Assembly (NCBI GenBank): GCA_039881145.1
Contig: JAYKKI010000060.1
Location: forward strand, 7,960,501 to 8,024,500
Direction of reading: 5' to 3'
Origin: Druceiella hillmani
Lineage: Eukaryota; Arthropoda; Insecta; Lepidoptera; Hepialidae
Length of the DNA stretch: 64,000 bases
In this document: piece by piece, positions 12,530 to 23,411 of the stretch
How the letters are laid out: each line of letters starts with the position of its first letter
Numbering within the stretch: the first letter of the stretch is position 1
Notes under the pieces: generated by a model
What the model saw: only the letters and a program-made list of their open reading frames with translations
The model's database searches: none
Told to the model about the DNA's origin: nothing
Position numbers and translations under genes: made by a program

Positions 12530-13440
12530 AAGACATTTTTAAATTTTGCGGTGGAAAATTTGGGAAAATTATATTCCATAGTCTTACATCTTTCTGCACG
12601 AAAAGATATCACTATTGCAATATTATTTTGCGGTAACAAGTTTCGAATGGATAAATACTCAGTGTTGTGCCATATTTTTTTTTGTTTCTATTTCTCCACT
12701 CGCTTCGCTTGAGAATACCTGTTGAATAGAAATCGTTTCATACACAAATACCGGTTGTTATCAAAAAGACGCCGTAATGAGACATCGGCTCGACAACGAT
12801 TATTTTGCATCTATTATCTCTAATTCCTGACACATCTGGAACATTCCGCTTCATCAATCATGTGCTAAGTGGCCAGGTGCGTGCGAAAGAAATTCACGAT
12901 TCCTTTTGAAATTAATTTCCCGTATTCAAGGTGGGGCCAAAATAATATAAAAAATGAATTTCAATAAAATGGAACACTTCCGTTTGTGTTCAAAACTAGG
13001 TTTGTGAGAGGTGTAATAAACTTTTTTGTTGTTTTATGTCATTTAATAAATATAAACAGTTTCATTAAAATACTTTTGATAAAATAAGCGAATTGACTAC
13101 AAATATATAAATAAAACAAAATGATGAGAGATCGGGTTCGATTATTGGATGAAACTGAATACAATTTGCAGTTTTATATCTTACAGGATTGGTTACTATT
13201 TGCAGTAGAAATCATCACGATATTTTTTATGCAAGTTGAGCAGTTAATTAATAAATAATTATTTAATTCTATTTGGAGATATAAAGGGAAATAAGATAGG
13301 AGGAGAAGATATATTTTTGAGCTACGTAAGATATATAAAGAAATAAAAAAACTTCTCCTTCTTATTAATCATCTCCTCGTGATTGAGTGTATACGTGAAG
13401 TCCACTAAATGGAAAAATAGCTGTATTACGCGATTTCATA
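12530..13440. other. AT-rich DNA, nothing recognised
   Basis: Short GC-richer patches near 12710 and 12830 do not translate to anything recognisable. Confidence 0.45.
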
Positions 13441-13442
13441 AT

Positions 13443-13677
13443 CGGATTGACGCATAATTGAATTATAAATGTAGTCGGATTGACACATAATTGAATTATA
13501 AATGTAGTTAGATAGAGGCATAATTGAATCATAAATATAGTCGGATTGACGCATAATTCAATTATAAATGTAGTTGGATTGACACATATTTGAATTATAA
13601 ATGTAATTGGATAGACGCATAATTGAATTATAAATGTAGGGGGATTGACGCAAAATTGTGAATTTTAAATATAGTAA
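13443..13677. repeat. Tandem array, exact 33-bp period, 7 copies
   Basis: Units start at 13443, 13476, 13509, 13542, 13575, 13608 and 13641. The consensus begins CGGATTGACGCATAATTG and continues AATTATAAATGTAGT. The period is kept without indels over six units; the last is diverged. Confidence 0.95.
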
Positions 13678-13714
13678 AAAAAATTGGTAATTTCAAGTCA
13701 TACTTTTTTCCTTA

Positions 13715-13990
13715 TTAGGATTCTGTACCTCAAAAGGAAAAATGGAAACCTCACAAGATCTCATATTCGATTGCGTCTGTCCATTGGTTACAGTCGTTTT
13801 TCTGAGGCAACGTCATATGTAGACCATTCAAATTTAGTGTAATGATATATCAAAAGCGTACACTTAAAAATATTTATATAAAAGTTTTGGGGATGGCAAA
13901 TCAAGTACCCGACATATTGTTTTAAAATTCCGTTATAATGGGGAACATTGTCTAATAGAGATAGTAATAAGGTCACAAAAATATATATTT
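13715..13990 (-). repeat. Dispersed repeat related to the foldback-element arms
   Basis: On the minus strand it reads from a TTTTCTGAGG-like motif through GACAGACGC-like bases to CCTTTTGAGGTACAGAATCC. This is the same order (CTGAGAAA, GACAGAC, TATAAGGG, CCTTTTGAG, ACGGAACC) as at 16930-17060, at 61330-61440 and in diverged form in the arms of the foldback element. Confidence 0.45.
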
Positions 13991-14152
13991 TTCATTTTTT
14001 TAGGTAGTATGCATTCAGAGATATAAAATATTTAAACTTATTTCTGAAACTATTAAACCTAAAATTATGAAAAAAGCGATTTTTAAAAACCTACAGAAAC
14101 AATTTAGGGCAAATTACAACAATTTTAGTTGTCAGAGTTTTTGGGATGTTTG

Positions 14153-14299
14153 TGATAATATTTATGCCGTCCGTGTTAATATTTATGCCGTCCGTGATAA
14201 TATTTATGACGTCCGTGATAATATTTATGCCGTCCGTGATAATATTTATGCCGTCCGTGATAATATTTATGCCGTCCGTGATAATATTTATGCCGTTCT
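14153..14299. repeat. Minisatellite, 21-bp unit, 7 copies
   Basis: The unit GATAATATTTATGCCGTCCG(T) repeats with an exact 21-bp period. Because 21 is a multiple of 3, open frames run through on both strands (a YAVRDNI heptad repeat on one). There is no sign of a start, splice site or conservation to make it a gene. Confidence 0.95.
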
Positions 14300-15100
14300 T
14301 CCGAATATTAGCTATCATAAAATATTTATTTTCTTATAAACGTATTAGTGCTGTCTTATGATAAAAAAGGTATTTTGTACTTCAAATCAGCGGTAAGGAT
14401 ATCAACCGCGAGGTCTTTTGCTCTCCACTTTTCCTACAACAACCGGTCTGTCTAGGTTGACCATATAGCTATCTACAAGCTACCAAAGAAACAAAGAACT
14501 CACTGATAGATGGTTGAAAATTTGATTTAAATTTGAAGTTTGCTGAGTATGGATTAGTTGGTCCTTTTGGGAATCCATGGTATACGAAGCATTTACCTTT
14601 AACACTACGCCTCACAAGAGTCAATCATATACCTGTTAATTGCACGAATTTACAGTCGTATACTTTTAATCTACAACCAGCAAAATTTGGCTTCACAAGC
14701 ACAGATTGTTAAGAATGTGTAAGCAGTAGATTCAGAATGCTCGAATGAAATCAGATTTCCTCGCTCTTTTTTATGTATAGTAGAAAAGAAAATCCATTAA
14801 CCGCCCTATGGGCTATTTGCATATATACATTTAATCGAGTTTCCCAAAATTATTAATGTAGACCTGATATTTAACTACTTAACCTATATTTTCCGGAATA
14901 CTAGAACTACAACCATATCGTTTAAATTAAAGAGAAATTTATTTATTTTGTATACTGAGTATACAATTGTTTTTATATAATAATTCATTGTTAAAAGAAT
15001 AATCTCCCCCAGCCAACTATTGGGCCATGCACCGTCATGTTTTGTTTTGCGGAAAACTACAATAGAACTATGTACGCACGGCGATATTAACATAAATACC

Positions 15101-15140
15101 AAATTGATTAAGGAAACTATTATAACACTAGTATACTAAG

Positions 15141-15188
<48 letters not shown>

Positions 15189-15790
15189 AACTAATTAAGG
15201 AAACTATTAAAACACTAGTATACTAAAAATTATATCCATACCATTTTCATAACTCTTTTAATAATTTGATAAAGGAATCTATCATAACATCAGTACACTG
15301 CGAATTGTATCCATGCCATTTTCATCACTATTTTGGCTAAATTGATTAAGGAAACTATTATAACACTAATATACTAAGAATTATATTTATACCATTTTCA
15401 TAACTCTTAATAAACTGATTAAGGAAACTATTATAACACTAGTATAGTACGAATTATATTTATATCATTTTCATAATTCTTTTAATAAACTGATTAAAGA
15501 AACTATCATAACATCAGTATACTACAAATTGTATCTATACCATTTTCATTACTATTTTGCTAAATTTATTAAGGAAACTATTAAAACACTAGTATACTAC
15601 AAATTATACCTATACCATTTTCATAACTCTTTTAATAAGTTGATCAAGGAAACTATTATAACATGAGTATACTGCGAATTATATCTATACAATATTAATC
15701 ACTATTGTGCTAGTTGATTAGGAAACTACTATAACACCGATATACTATGAATTATGTCCATACCATTTTAGTTCTTATTTTGCTAAGTTA
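15101..15790. repeat. Diverged satellite array, unit about 75 bp, 9 copies
   Basis: Units begin with AAATTGATTAAGGAAACTAT near 15101, 15188, 15262, 15338, 15412, 15487, 15562, 15637 and 15711. Each goes on with ACACTAGTATACTA-AATTAT, CTATACCATTTTCATAACTC and TTTTAAT. The first unit is interrupted by the (AT)n tract. Alternate units carry ATCAGTATACTGCG instead of ACTAGTATACTAAG, which hints at a two-unit higher-order repeat. Confidence 0.85.
15143..15184. repeat. (AT)n microsatellite
   Basis: An uninterrupted AT dinucleotide run of about 42 bases sits inside the first unit of the 75-bp array. Confidence 0.95.
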
Positions 15791-16020
15791 GAAGATTAAT
15801 TTTAAGAGCAGAATAAGGGAAAAGACACTTGCATTGGGTTTACACTGTGAAGTGAGTTAACACGGTTTTGGATCAAGCTTGATAATTTCTTTTCTTTAAA
15901 AACCTGTTAAGAATGAGTGGAATTCGCTAATGAAGGTTCGGTACATGCATAAAAATGTTTTTATTATTTATTTATATTTGGTTATGGAAACATTACAGCT
16001 CTTAAAAACTGTCTTAAAAC

Positions 16021-16088
16021 GTTGTCTCGTTATCGATACTGATATCAGTATCGATAACGATTAAAGAGATTACCGATAACGAGACAAC
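16021..16088. repeat. Nested perfect palindrome
   Basis: Bases 16028-16059 form a perfect 32-bp palindrome centred on CTGATATCAG. Outer arms GTTGTCTCGTTATCG (16021-16035) and CGATAACGAGACAAC (16074-16088) are a second perfect 15-bp inverted repeat. The left outer arm overlaps the inner palindrome, so alternative hairpins compete. Confidence 0.9.
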
Positions 16089-16420
16089 TAAAAATGTTAA
16101 TGACTTTAAAATGCATAACGATGACACATTTCAAGAAATTCGTTTTCACAAATCCCAAACGCACCACATTCTGGTGTAACCGCGATTAGGCGGTTGAGCA
16201 ATTGTATATTGTGGGAAAGCCGTTAACAATGGGAGAATAAACTTCATCAAAGAAATTTTTTTCTGTGTTGCAACCTATGGTAACCCAGTATACCAAAAAG
16301 ATTATCGATAGGAAACAAAAAAAGGAAGTAGCCGTAACGTTTCACATACAAATAGCGAAGGAATATTTAAGAATATAGTATTTATATTAAACAACTTACA
16401 GGTGTTAATATTATTTTTTT

Positions 16421-16586
16421 ACCATATGAATATTTTTCTCCATATAAATATTTTCCCCATATAAATATTTCCGCATATAAATATTTTCCCCATATAAATA
16501 TTTTCCCCATATAAATATTTCTCCATATAAATATTTTCCCCATATAAATATTTTCACCATATAAATATTTTCTCCCTATAAATATG
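16421..16586. repeat. Short tandem array, unit 15-18 bp, about 10 copies
   Basis: CCATATAAATATTTTC recurs about ten times with C/T-rich junctions of variable length. Confidence 0.9.
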
Positions 16587-16929
16587 TAGTATTTCTATTG
16601 AACTATTTACAAATATAAATTTTCCACAAGGTAAACATATTGCCTACTATACCTTTCGCAGGTATAAAAACAAACTAATTATAAAAATATGTAAAACCAC
16701 ATATAATTAAAAATCATTGATTTTTGGATTTTTTTCTCTTACTAGTTTCTTAATACTTCTTTTGATTTTCAAAATTGTTGATCGATTGAAAGTTTGGGTA
16801 CATTCAGTCGCCCAAGGGGGTATAGTTTTTGATGATATAGGGTATAGTTTTTGATGATCATCGTTTCAGACTACTATATGGACAAGAAAATATGCTTTAA
16901 AAGGCCACATATTTTTATTGCGTGAATAA

Positions 16930-17060
16930 GAAATTTTACTAAACTTGATATCTCAAACTGTTTCTGAGAAACAGGGCTTTGATCGACAGACGTACGGACG
17001 GATAACCAGAGGGTCCAATAATGTTTTTTTTTTCATTATAAGGGACGGAACCTTAAACAT
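16930..17060 (+). repeat. Dispersed repeat (CTGAGAAACAGGG ... GGACGGAACCTTA)
   Basis: TTTCTGAGAAACAGGG is followed by GACAGACGTACGGACGGATA, then ATTATAAGGGACGGAACC. The same order recurs at 61330-61440, reversed at 13715-13990, and diverged in the foldback arms. It is a widespread kind of insect non-autonomous repeat whose family was not identified here. Confidence 0.5.
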
Positions 17061-17199
17061 GTATAATACAGCGAATATGCTTTAACGGTACAAGGTAATG
17101 ATGGAGACCGGTTTATTTAGTATCTGAACGTCCCTTATACTAGTAATATATTGACTGTACAATTTTAGTAGCATTTAAAGAAGAACCAATATTTGAATG

Positions 17200-18040
17200 A
17201 AATATAAAAATATTAAATGTTGCACTTTTATGACAGTTTCTATATTATATCAAAAATAATATTTGAAGTTTAAAAAAAATATAATCTTTGTGAAATCATT
17301 TTAAAAAGTTTATATCAAAAATATTATTTACAGTTTAAACAAAAATATAATCTTTGTGAATTAATTTTAAAAAGCTTAAATTTATATTTCTGCCCTAGAG
17401 AAATACAAAAAAGAACGCAGTATATTTTGAAGCAATGTGAAATACAAATTTTATACCAATCTAGCTATTACTCTCGACTTCGCATGAGTGGTCATAGTTA
17501 CAAATTTGTAAGGAGTAATTATCATTAGACAAACATTGACCAGGATCACAGTACCCTGGTAATCTTTAAAGAGGGTACTGTAAACGTGTAGTTGTAGGTC
17601 TTTTCACTTTTCGCATATGGAGATTTTGGGATTTGGACACGCGAGCATGCGACATGGGTCATTTTAGAAGTCCAGTTTTTCCAAGTGCTAACTATGTAAG
17701 AAGCACGGCTTTTACAAATATTATAATATTTCTCTGATTAAAAAAATCACGTTGATCCATTACTCAGTTTGTATACTTTTTTAATTTCAAAATAAGAAAT
17801 TTTCCGAGAAATCAGTATATCAGAATAAGATGTAATCTAGAAACTACCTTCTTACAAAAAATCATGTCGATTTGTTGTTCCGTTGCAACATGAAGGAAGA
17901 ACAAACCAACACATTTTGCACTTGTATATTAAATAGACAAAATAGTCCATGCCAATTTACAGCCCATTAACTATCTTCATGAAAGAAATCATGTCGACAC
18001 ATTATTTCATTCCGTTTTCAAAGAAGGACAAACAAACACA
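17200..18040. repeat. Small local duplications and one hairpin
   Basis: A unit with ATATCAAAAATAATATTT and ATATAATCTTTGTGAA is duplicated at about 17245-17385. ACAGTACCCT (17548-17557) and AGGGTACTGT (17572-17581) form a perfect 10-bp hairpin. Three units of about 120 bp begin with AAAAAATCATGTCGAT-like sequence near 17743, 17858 and 17978. Nothing else was recognised. Confidence 0.5.
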
Positions 18041-19499
18041 AATTAGCGTTTATAATATTAATAGGTAATGGATAAGAATTTCGGAATATCTGATTTGAAA
18101 GCAATTAGATTCATACTTAAGATATTTCGACGTAGGTGTAATCACGGAGCACAGCTGGTATATAATAAAACTATAATTGTAAATTGATAAGAGTTTAAAT
18201 AGAATTGACATAATGGAAAGAAACATTTTCAGTAAATACATAACGTGCCCTTTGCTAACTATGTGCCGCGAAATCTCGTATTCAAGCTATCATGCGAGAA
18301 ATAGAAAATCTCAACACAAAAAACAGCGTAATAAGCATGAACTCTCTAAAAGAACATGTAAGATACAAAATAGTTAACAAAAAAATACGCAGGTATTTCG
18401 GTTTTTATATCAATAAAAAAGAAATGATAAAATTCCCGTTACTCGTATTGTATGAATATGCAATTTAATAAGAAACCTGTGGCGAAATTGCCGCAAAAGC
18501 GATGAAAGGCGTATAAAAATAGTAAAAAGATTTTAGTTTTACTTATTTTACACAAAGAAATACTTAGATAGTGCCAACCAAAAAATTAATTCGTATTATA
18601 TCACAATAAATACAAACAGCCAATTGAAAAAAAGAAAAAAAATTATACGAAATTTTCAACAAAAAATAGTCGAAGTAAATTTTGCTTTAATATAATTAAT
18701 AATTTTATAGGAATTAAATGTTATAAGACTAATTCGTAATATTTGGAAAATTTAAAGAAAAATTTAAATTAAAAATATAATTATTTCTAATTTGTTTTCT
18801 TATCCCAATCATCCTTACACATATTGAAAATTTTAGTTTTATGCTCTCTTAACGATTTCATACTGACTCTGAAGTATCATGTGAAACTGTTCTAGCATTT
18901 TCATATTGCGTTTAATAAATATTTGTTTTAACATTTTTCTTATCAATAAAGAAAACACAGTTGAATTATGAAATGCCTCTAAAAATTCTTATTTTTCGTT
19001 TAGGTTTTAAATCAATGTAAAACATGTTTTTGTTAATAATTGATCATGAAAATATTAGTTTCTAGGTTTTATTTCCCAGCACTTCTTGTTGAATACTATT
19101 TTCTTTGACTATTTATAAAATTTCTCTTTACTTAACCATTGGAATACCTTGTCATTATGGCAATTAATTAAAATTATGTAATTAAATTATGTATTAATTA
19201 AAATATTTGTAATAAACATGAAAATTTATTTTCACCTAATATTCGCTGAGTTTACTTTCTTGTATCTAAAAGAATGTACATTATCTTTTTTCATACAGCC
19301 ATTAAAAACAAGAAAATACTTTCACTTAAAAATTAAAATAAAAAACTCCAATATATTAAAGAATAATTTAATATTTCAATAAATTAGAATCATAAATTAG
19401 GGTTCACGATAGTCATTAAGAGTAAAGTGCTCATGAACAAATAAATATAGAACTTATCACAGCACAAACTACTGCTTTGGAGATAAACATATAACTTAT
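18041..19499. other. AT-rich intergenic DNA downstream of the complete Osiris gene
   Basis: No gene or repeat recognised apart from simple A/T runs. Confidence 0.5.
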
Positions 19500-19740
19500 G
19501 AGATAAAGAGAGAGAAAGAGAGAGAGATAGAAAGAGAAAGAGAGAGAGAGGAAGGAAATGAATATAAACATGAAGAAAACAAAATATGATATTATGAAAC
19601 TGAAAAAACAAAATAAAAGATTCGAGAAGAAGTATTCAAGAGAAGAATGAAAAAGAGAAAATGAAGACAGAAAAAGGTAGAAAGAAGAAATAAGAAATGA
19701 AAAGAAACAAAAATAAAAACAATAAATAATACAAATTTAC
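19500..19740. repeat. Purine-rich low-complexity tract downstream of the complete Osiris gene
   Basis: The plus strand is almost all A and G: GAGAGA-type runs at about 19506-19553, then AAGAAG/AAAGAG sequence to 19700. It starts about 290 bases past the stop of the Osiris gene and would be a pyrimidine tract on that gene's sense strand. Confidence 0.8.
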
Positions 19741-20031
19741 AAACAAATACAAGAATATCAGTCACAAGTTTAGCATTGAAGTGTACAGAGTTTTAAACAT
19801 TTTATGATACATCTCACGTCGATTAATAAATAAATAAATAGTCTATTAATATAATATAAATAGTTCAGTCGGAAATTTGAACAGAAATATTCTTTAAAAT
19901 GTTTCGTTCCTTGAAGAAAATTTTAAATTAATTTCTATTGTTATAAGAAATTTGAAAATTCCGACTGAAATAAAATAAAGTATCCAACATTAAAAATAAA
20001 TGTTGGAAAATATGCTTAAATTCCAGAAGAT

Positions 20032-21977
20032 CTAACTATAAGATCTCCTATATCCAGAATGATGACCATGTCCGTAATCGTGCTCATGGAATTCTTCATG
20101 ACTCTGCGAGTGGCCATGGGACACAACTGGTTTAGTTATGATTTCATAAGTGGTCGACTTGTGACCACCGCCGTGTCCTTTGAGACCTGAAAGTGCTGCT
20201 AGAAGTAAAGCCATCAGCGCTGTCATCAAAGCCTTTCCAGCAAGGAGAGCTAACGCCGCCATACCCGCTGCCAACATTGTTCCTGAAACAAGAAATGTCC
20301 ATATTAACTTTACATTTGAAAATGTAGTAAATAATGAAGACATTTTTGGTGAAATAAATGTATTAAAACGTGTCAAAGTATTTTACGCAAATACGTAAAT
20401 AGTTTGAAACGAATTTCGCCAAATATTTATCGAAACAAACATGTTTACGATTGCAGATTTAAAAATGTCAAGCTAAAGTCAATCTTAGGAAAAATATATC
20501 AAACCTATCAACTGTTTAATCTTCGTACCCAGTAACTGTAAATCTATAGAACCAGTTTCAATTAAGATTATTACGAAGCTCTCACACACTGGCGCGTGGT
20601 TAAGTAATTATATTCGAATTTAGTTCAACAGATGTATGATAAACATTAACGAGATTGGTTTAAACTCGAAGAATGGTGTAATGACTTCAGCCGCACATTT
20701 ATTATAAACAAGTAGAAATCATAACAAAAACAACGTACACTGATTAAGTGCGTAATTTGTGAGATATTCCCATAGTTAGAGGTATTATATTTTCCTATTG
20801 CTGGAAAATTATGATTGTACTTGTGAAAGTTTTGTTACGTGGGTGACAAATTGGTCAGTAGCGTGAAAAATGTAGCATGCATTAAAAAGGACAACCAGAG
20901 TTTAAATTTGTATACTTAGCATATAAAAATATAAATATCAACTAAATTTCTCTTACTATCTAAGTGTTACATAAAAAAAATTATTTAATTATCAAAAGAG
21001 AGCAAACTATAACTGGAAAAACAAGCAAAAAAATTTTATTTAGCCAAAAAGTCTGCACATACAGTCTGGGTAATTTTTACGAGAGGATTTGGATAGTTCG
21101 ATCCATAAATCAATAATTATTACAAATTGCAAAATATATATTTTTAATGTTGAATTAGTACACCTATTTAATATTACCTATTATAACTATAGATGCTTCG
21201 AATAGAGTAATTTTTGTAAGATTTTAAACCGTGTAAAATTATAGAGTAATCATTTTTCATATTACATCTTACATAGTTAAATTAATTATTGATAAAGGTT
21301 AGAAGTTTTTTTATAAAGTTAATACAGCTTTAGTTGCTTGACAATTTACCTTTCATCATCATCCCCATGGCGATAATTGCGCCCATTCCGCCGCCACCTT
21401 TCTTACCGCCACCGCCGCCGAAACCACCACCACCGCCTCCTTTCCTTCCGCTCTCAGAAGCTTCTCCATCAGCGTCATTAGCTACATCCATGGCTTCTTT
21501 AGCAGTCTCCGTATCCAGCAGTTTATATTTCAAGGAATGTCCATCCAAATACGATCCAATACGATACAACAAATATCGATTTAATTTTTCATCCGGTCTT
21601 CCGGGAAACGATCTTGTCAACTCAGCCGCCATTTCTTCCGGGGTGGTAAAGTTCCCAGAACGTTGCTCCTTTACGATACTCAAACCGGGGAGTAATGATA
21701 ATTCATCCCTCGAACTAATATCTTCAATAAACGAGAGTGCTTGAATTTTCAAACATTTTGGCGTAATATTTCCGTTTCCGCATTCACTTTGGAGCGATCT
21801 TCCCGAATGTACACCGTCAGGTTTCGCAAATGCGTTAAAATCTGGCTTGAGTTCATCCCGATCGTCCTTGATGCTGTTTTGTTTCACTCCTTCGATGGAA
21901 ACTGCCGTTCCAACGAATATTGTATTACATACTACTAAGACAGCAAAGCTAGCCGCTAAAACTGCTTTGGAGCCCAT
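20032..21977 (-). CDS. Osiris-family (DUF1676) secreted/membrane protein, complete two-exon gene
   Basis: The CDS is exon 1 at 21977-21350 and exon 2 at 20282-20032, giving 292 residues. The donor reads AAAG|GTAAAT and the acceptor TTTCAG|GAACAA; both are phase 1, and joining them gives MMMKGTMLAAG without a break. The start is the ATG at 21977; the frame extends five codons upstream, but that begins with GTG. Visible features: signal peptide about residues 1-27; paired cysteines at 66 and 75; YLDGHSLKYKL near 143, resembling the family's conserved L-D-H-L stretch; a Gly/Lys-rich linker at 179-197; a hydrophobic, Ala/Leu-rich membrane-like segment at about 198-245; then STTYEIITKPV and a His-rich tail ending RRSYS. 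Osiris proteins act in the secretory/endosomal system of cuticle-forming cells such as tracheae, bristles and wings. Exon 1 is clearly richer in GC than its flanks. The ortholog number cannot be assigned without a tree. Confidence 0.93.
20283..21349 (-). other. Intron of the complete Osiris gene
   Basis: A 1067-bp phase-1 intron, GTAAAT at its 5' end and TTTCAG at its 3' end on the minus strand. It is AT-rich with no embedded gene or transposon recognised. Confidence 0.9.
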
Positions 21978-22056
21978 GGCTTTACGATACACTTAACACT
22001 GTTCGATTATTTACAACGCGTCGGCATGCGCTGCTGGTCGGCGCTCAAATAAGTTA

Positions 22057-22064
22057 TTTTTATA
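22057..22064 (-). promoter_or_regulatory. TATA box of the complete Osiris gene
   Basis: The minus strand reads TATAAAAA here, 80 bases upstream of the ATG at 21977. Transcription would start about 30 bases downstream, near 22034, giving a 5' UTR of roughly 55 nt. Farther upstream, at 22235-22241 and 22259-22265, CGATACC and GGTATCG form a short perfect inverted repeat that could be a regulatory site. The TSS is inferred from spacing only. Confidence 0.55.
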
Positions 22065-22730
22065 GTGACAGTGGTACTATTGTCTCAAGTTTCCATGACA
22101 CTTTGAAGTAGAACCCGCTACTGATGCTTCGATTGTGAGGCGGCAATGATTTATACTGGTTAAATTGGTGTAAAAGAAACAAAACGTGTGCGCGAGCACT
22201 TTCTTATAAAAAAACGCAACTTTTATTTACTGAGCGATACCGAGAGTGCAAAGCGACTGGTATCGGATTGTTATGAATTAGAAAGAGATTGAGCAAAAGG
22301 AACGAAACTGCTGTCGATAGATGACTTGTAACAATCATCGGAGTCGGCTGAAGGTTTTATTTTAACTTATTCTGTGCTGAGGCGAGTAAGAGCGTTCGGT
22401 TTGTGATTGTTGTCTGAAAAAGCTTTAATTGTACGCATTGGTTTCGATTTGGTTGGTTAAATTATTTTAATGAGAAGATGATTTGATAATTTTAGGTTTT
22501 ATTTTGATCTGGAATAACGTAATTGGGTATTTGTAAGGACTCTGTTTGAATATTAATAAAACTAGAATAGAATTCGTAAAGCTAGAATGGAATCCGAGCA
22601 TGGTGATTTAGTTTTAAAGTGTTTTTTATTTAAATATATTTCTGTATTAATGGAATTTTAGAAGGTTGTGAAAATTTAATTTAATTTTAGAAAAATATGC
22701 GAGTAGTTTGTGAATTAATTTATATTTTAT

Positions 22731-23411
22731 TTTAATTCGTAAGCGGTATTACAGGAACGCGGAATCAGAATCAGCTTATGATTAAAGCCGGTACTAAAAA
22801 CCAAGTCACTACTTGTGACTTGACATGAAGAAGCACCTTAATAAATTTACAATTTATTGTTCGATTTCAATTAGATGGAATGAATTTTAGGGATTTTATG
22901 TTCATTGGCAAGTTTCTTGCAGGAGTGTCAACATTCTTTACAACTTTTTTAAATATTGTCTTAGTGTAGGATATTGCAAACTTTAATACAAAGGACTTTT
23001 TTAACACCTTTAGATATGTGAGCGTATTAATATTCTTAGACATTTTCGTTTAGAAATGGACTAAGTAAGTTTTAATTTGTAAGCGGTATTATAGGAACGC
23101 AGAATTAGAATCAGCTTATGATTAAAGCCGGTACTAAAAACTTATTCACGACTTGTGACTTGATATGAAGAACCGCCTTAATATATTTACAATTTATTGT
23201 TCGATTTCAATTAGACGCAATGAATTTTAGGGATTTTATGTTCATTGGCAAATTTTTTGCAGGAGTGTCAATATCCTTTACAACTTTTTTAAATATTGTC
23301 TTAGGAGTCTGTAAGGAGTCCGCAAAATTTAATGCAAAGGACTTTTTTAAACCTTTAGATATGTGAGCGTATTAATATTCATATAAATTTTTGTTTAGAA
23401 ATGGGCCAAGT
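22731..23411. repeat. Tandem duplication, two 340-bp copies
   Basis: AAGCGGTATTA begins equivalent segments at 22741 and 23081. The copies share GATTAAAGCCGGTACTAAAA, ACTTGTGACTTGA, TTATTGTTCGATTTCAATTA, TTTATGTTCATTGGCAA and TTAGATATGTGAGCGTATTA. The second has a small insertion near 23311. The unit sits upstream of the complete Osiris gene and shows no open frame. Confidence 0.9.

Noticed and set aside
13443..13677. Regular array that could be mistaken for a CRISPR
   Set aside because: The units are directly adjacent with no unique spacers, and the context is insect nuclear DNA.
14067..14339. Heptad-repeat open frames on both strands
   Set aside because: They arise because the minisatellite period (21) is a multiple of three; there is no independent coding evidence.
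20283..20376. Upstream extension of the Osiris exon 2 frame to an apparent start
   Set aside because: This is intron read-through. A phase-matched acceptor at 20282 and donor at 21350 give the family's continuous sequence.
21334..21744. Proline-rich plus-strand frame of 136 codons
   Set aside because: It is the antisense of Osiris exon 1; the proline run is the complement of the Gly-rich linker.
21350..21977. Naming the gene as a specific numbered Osiris orthologue
   Set aside because: The Gly-rich linker and STTYEI tail are distinctive, but numbering needs a tree and synteny that the window does not provide.
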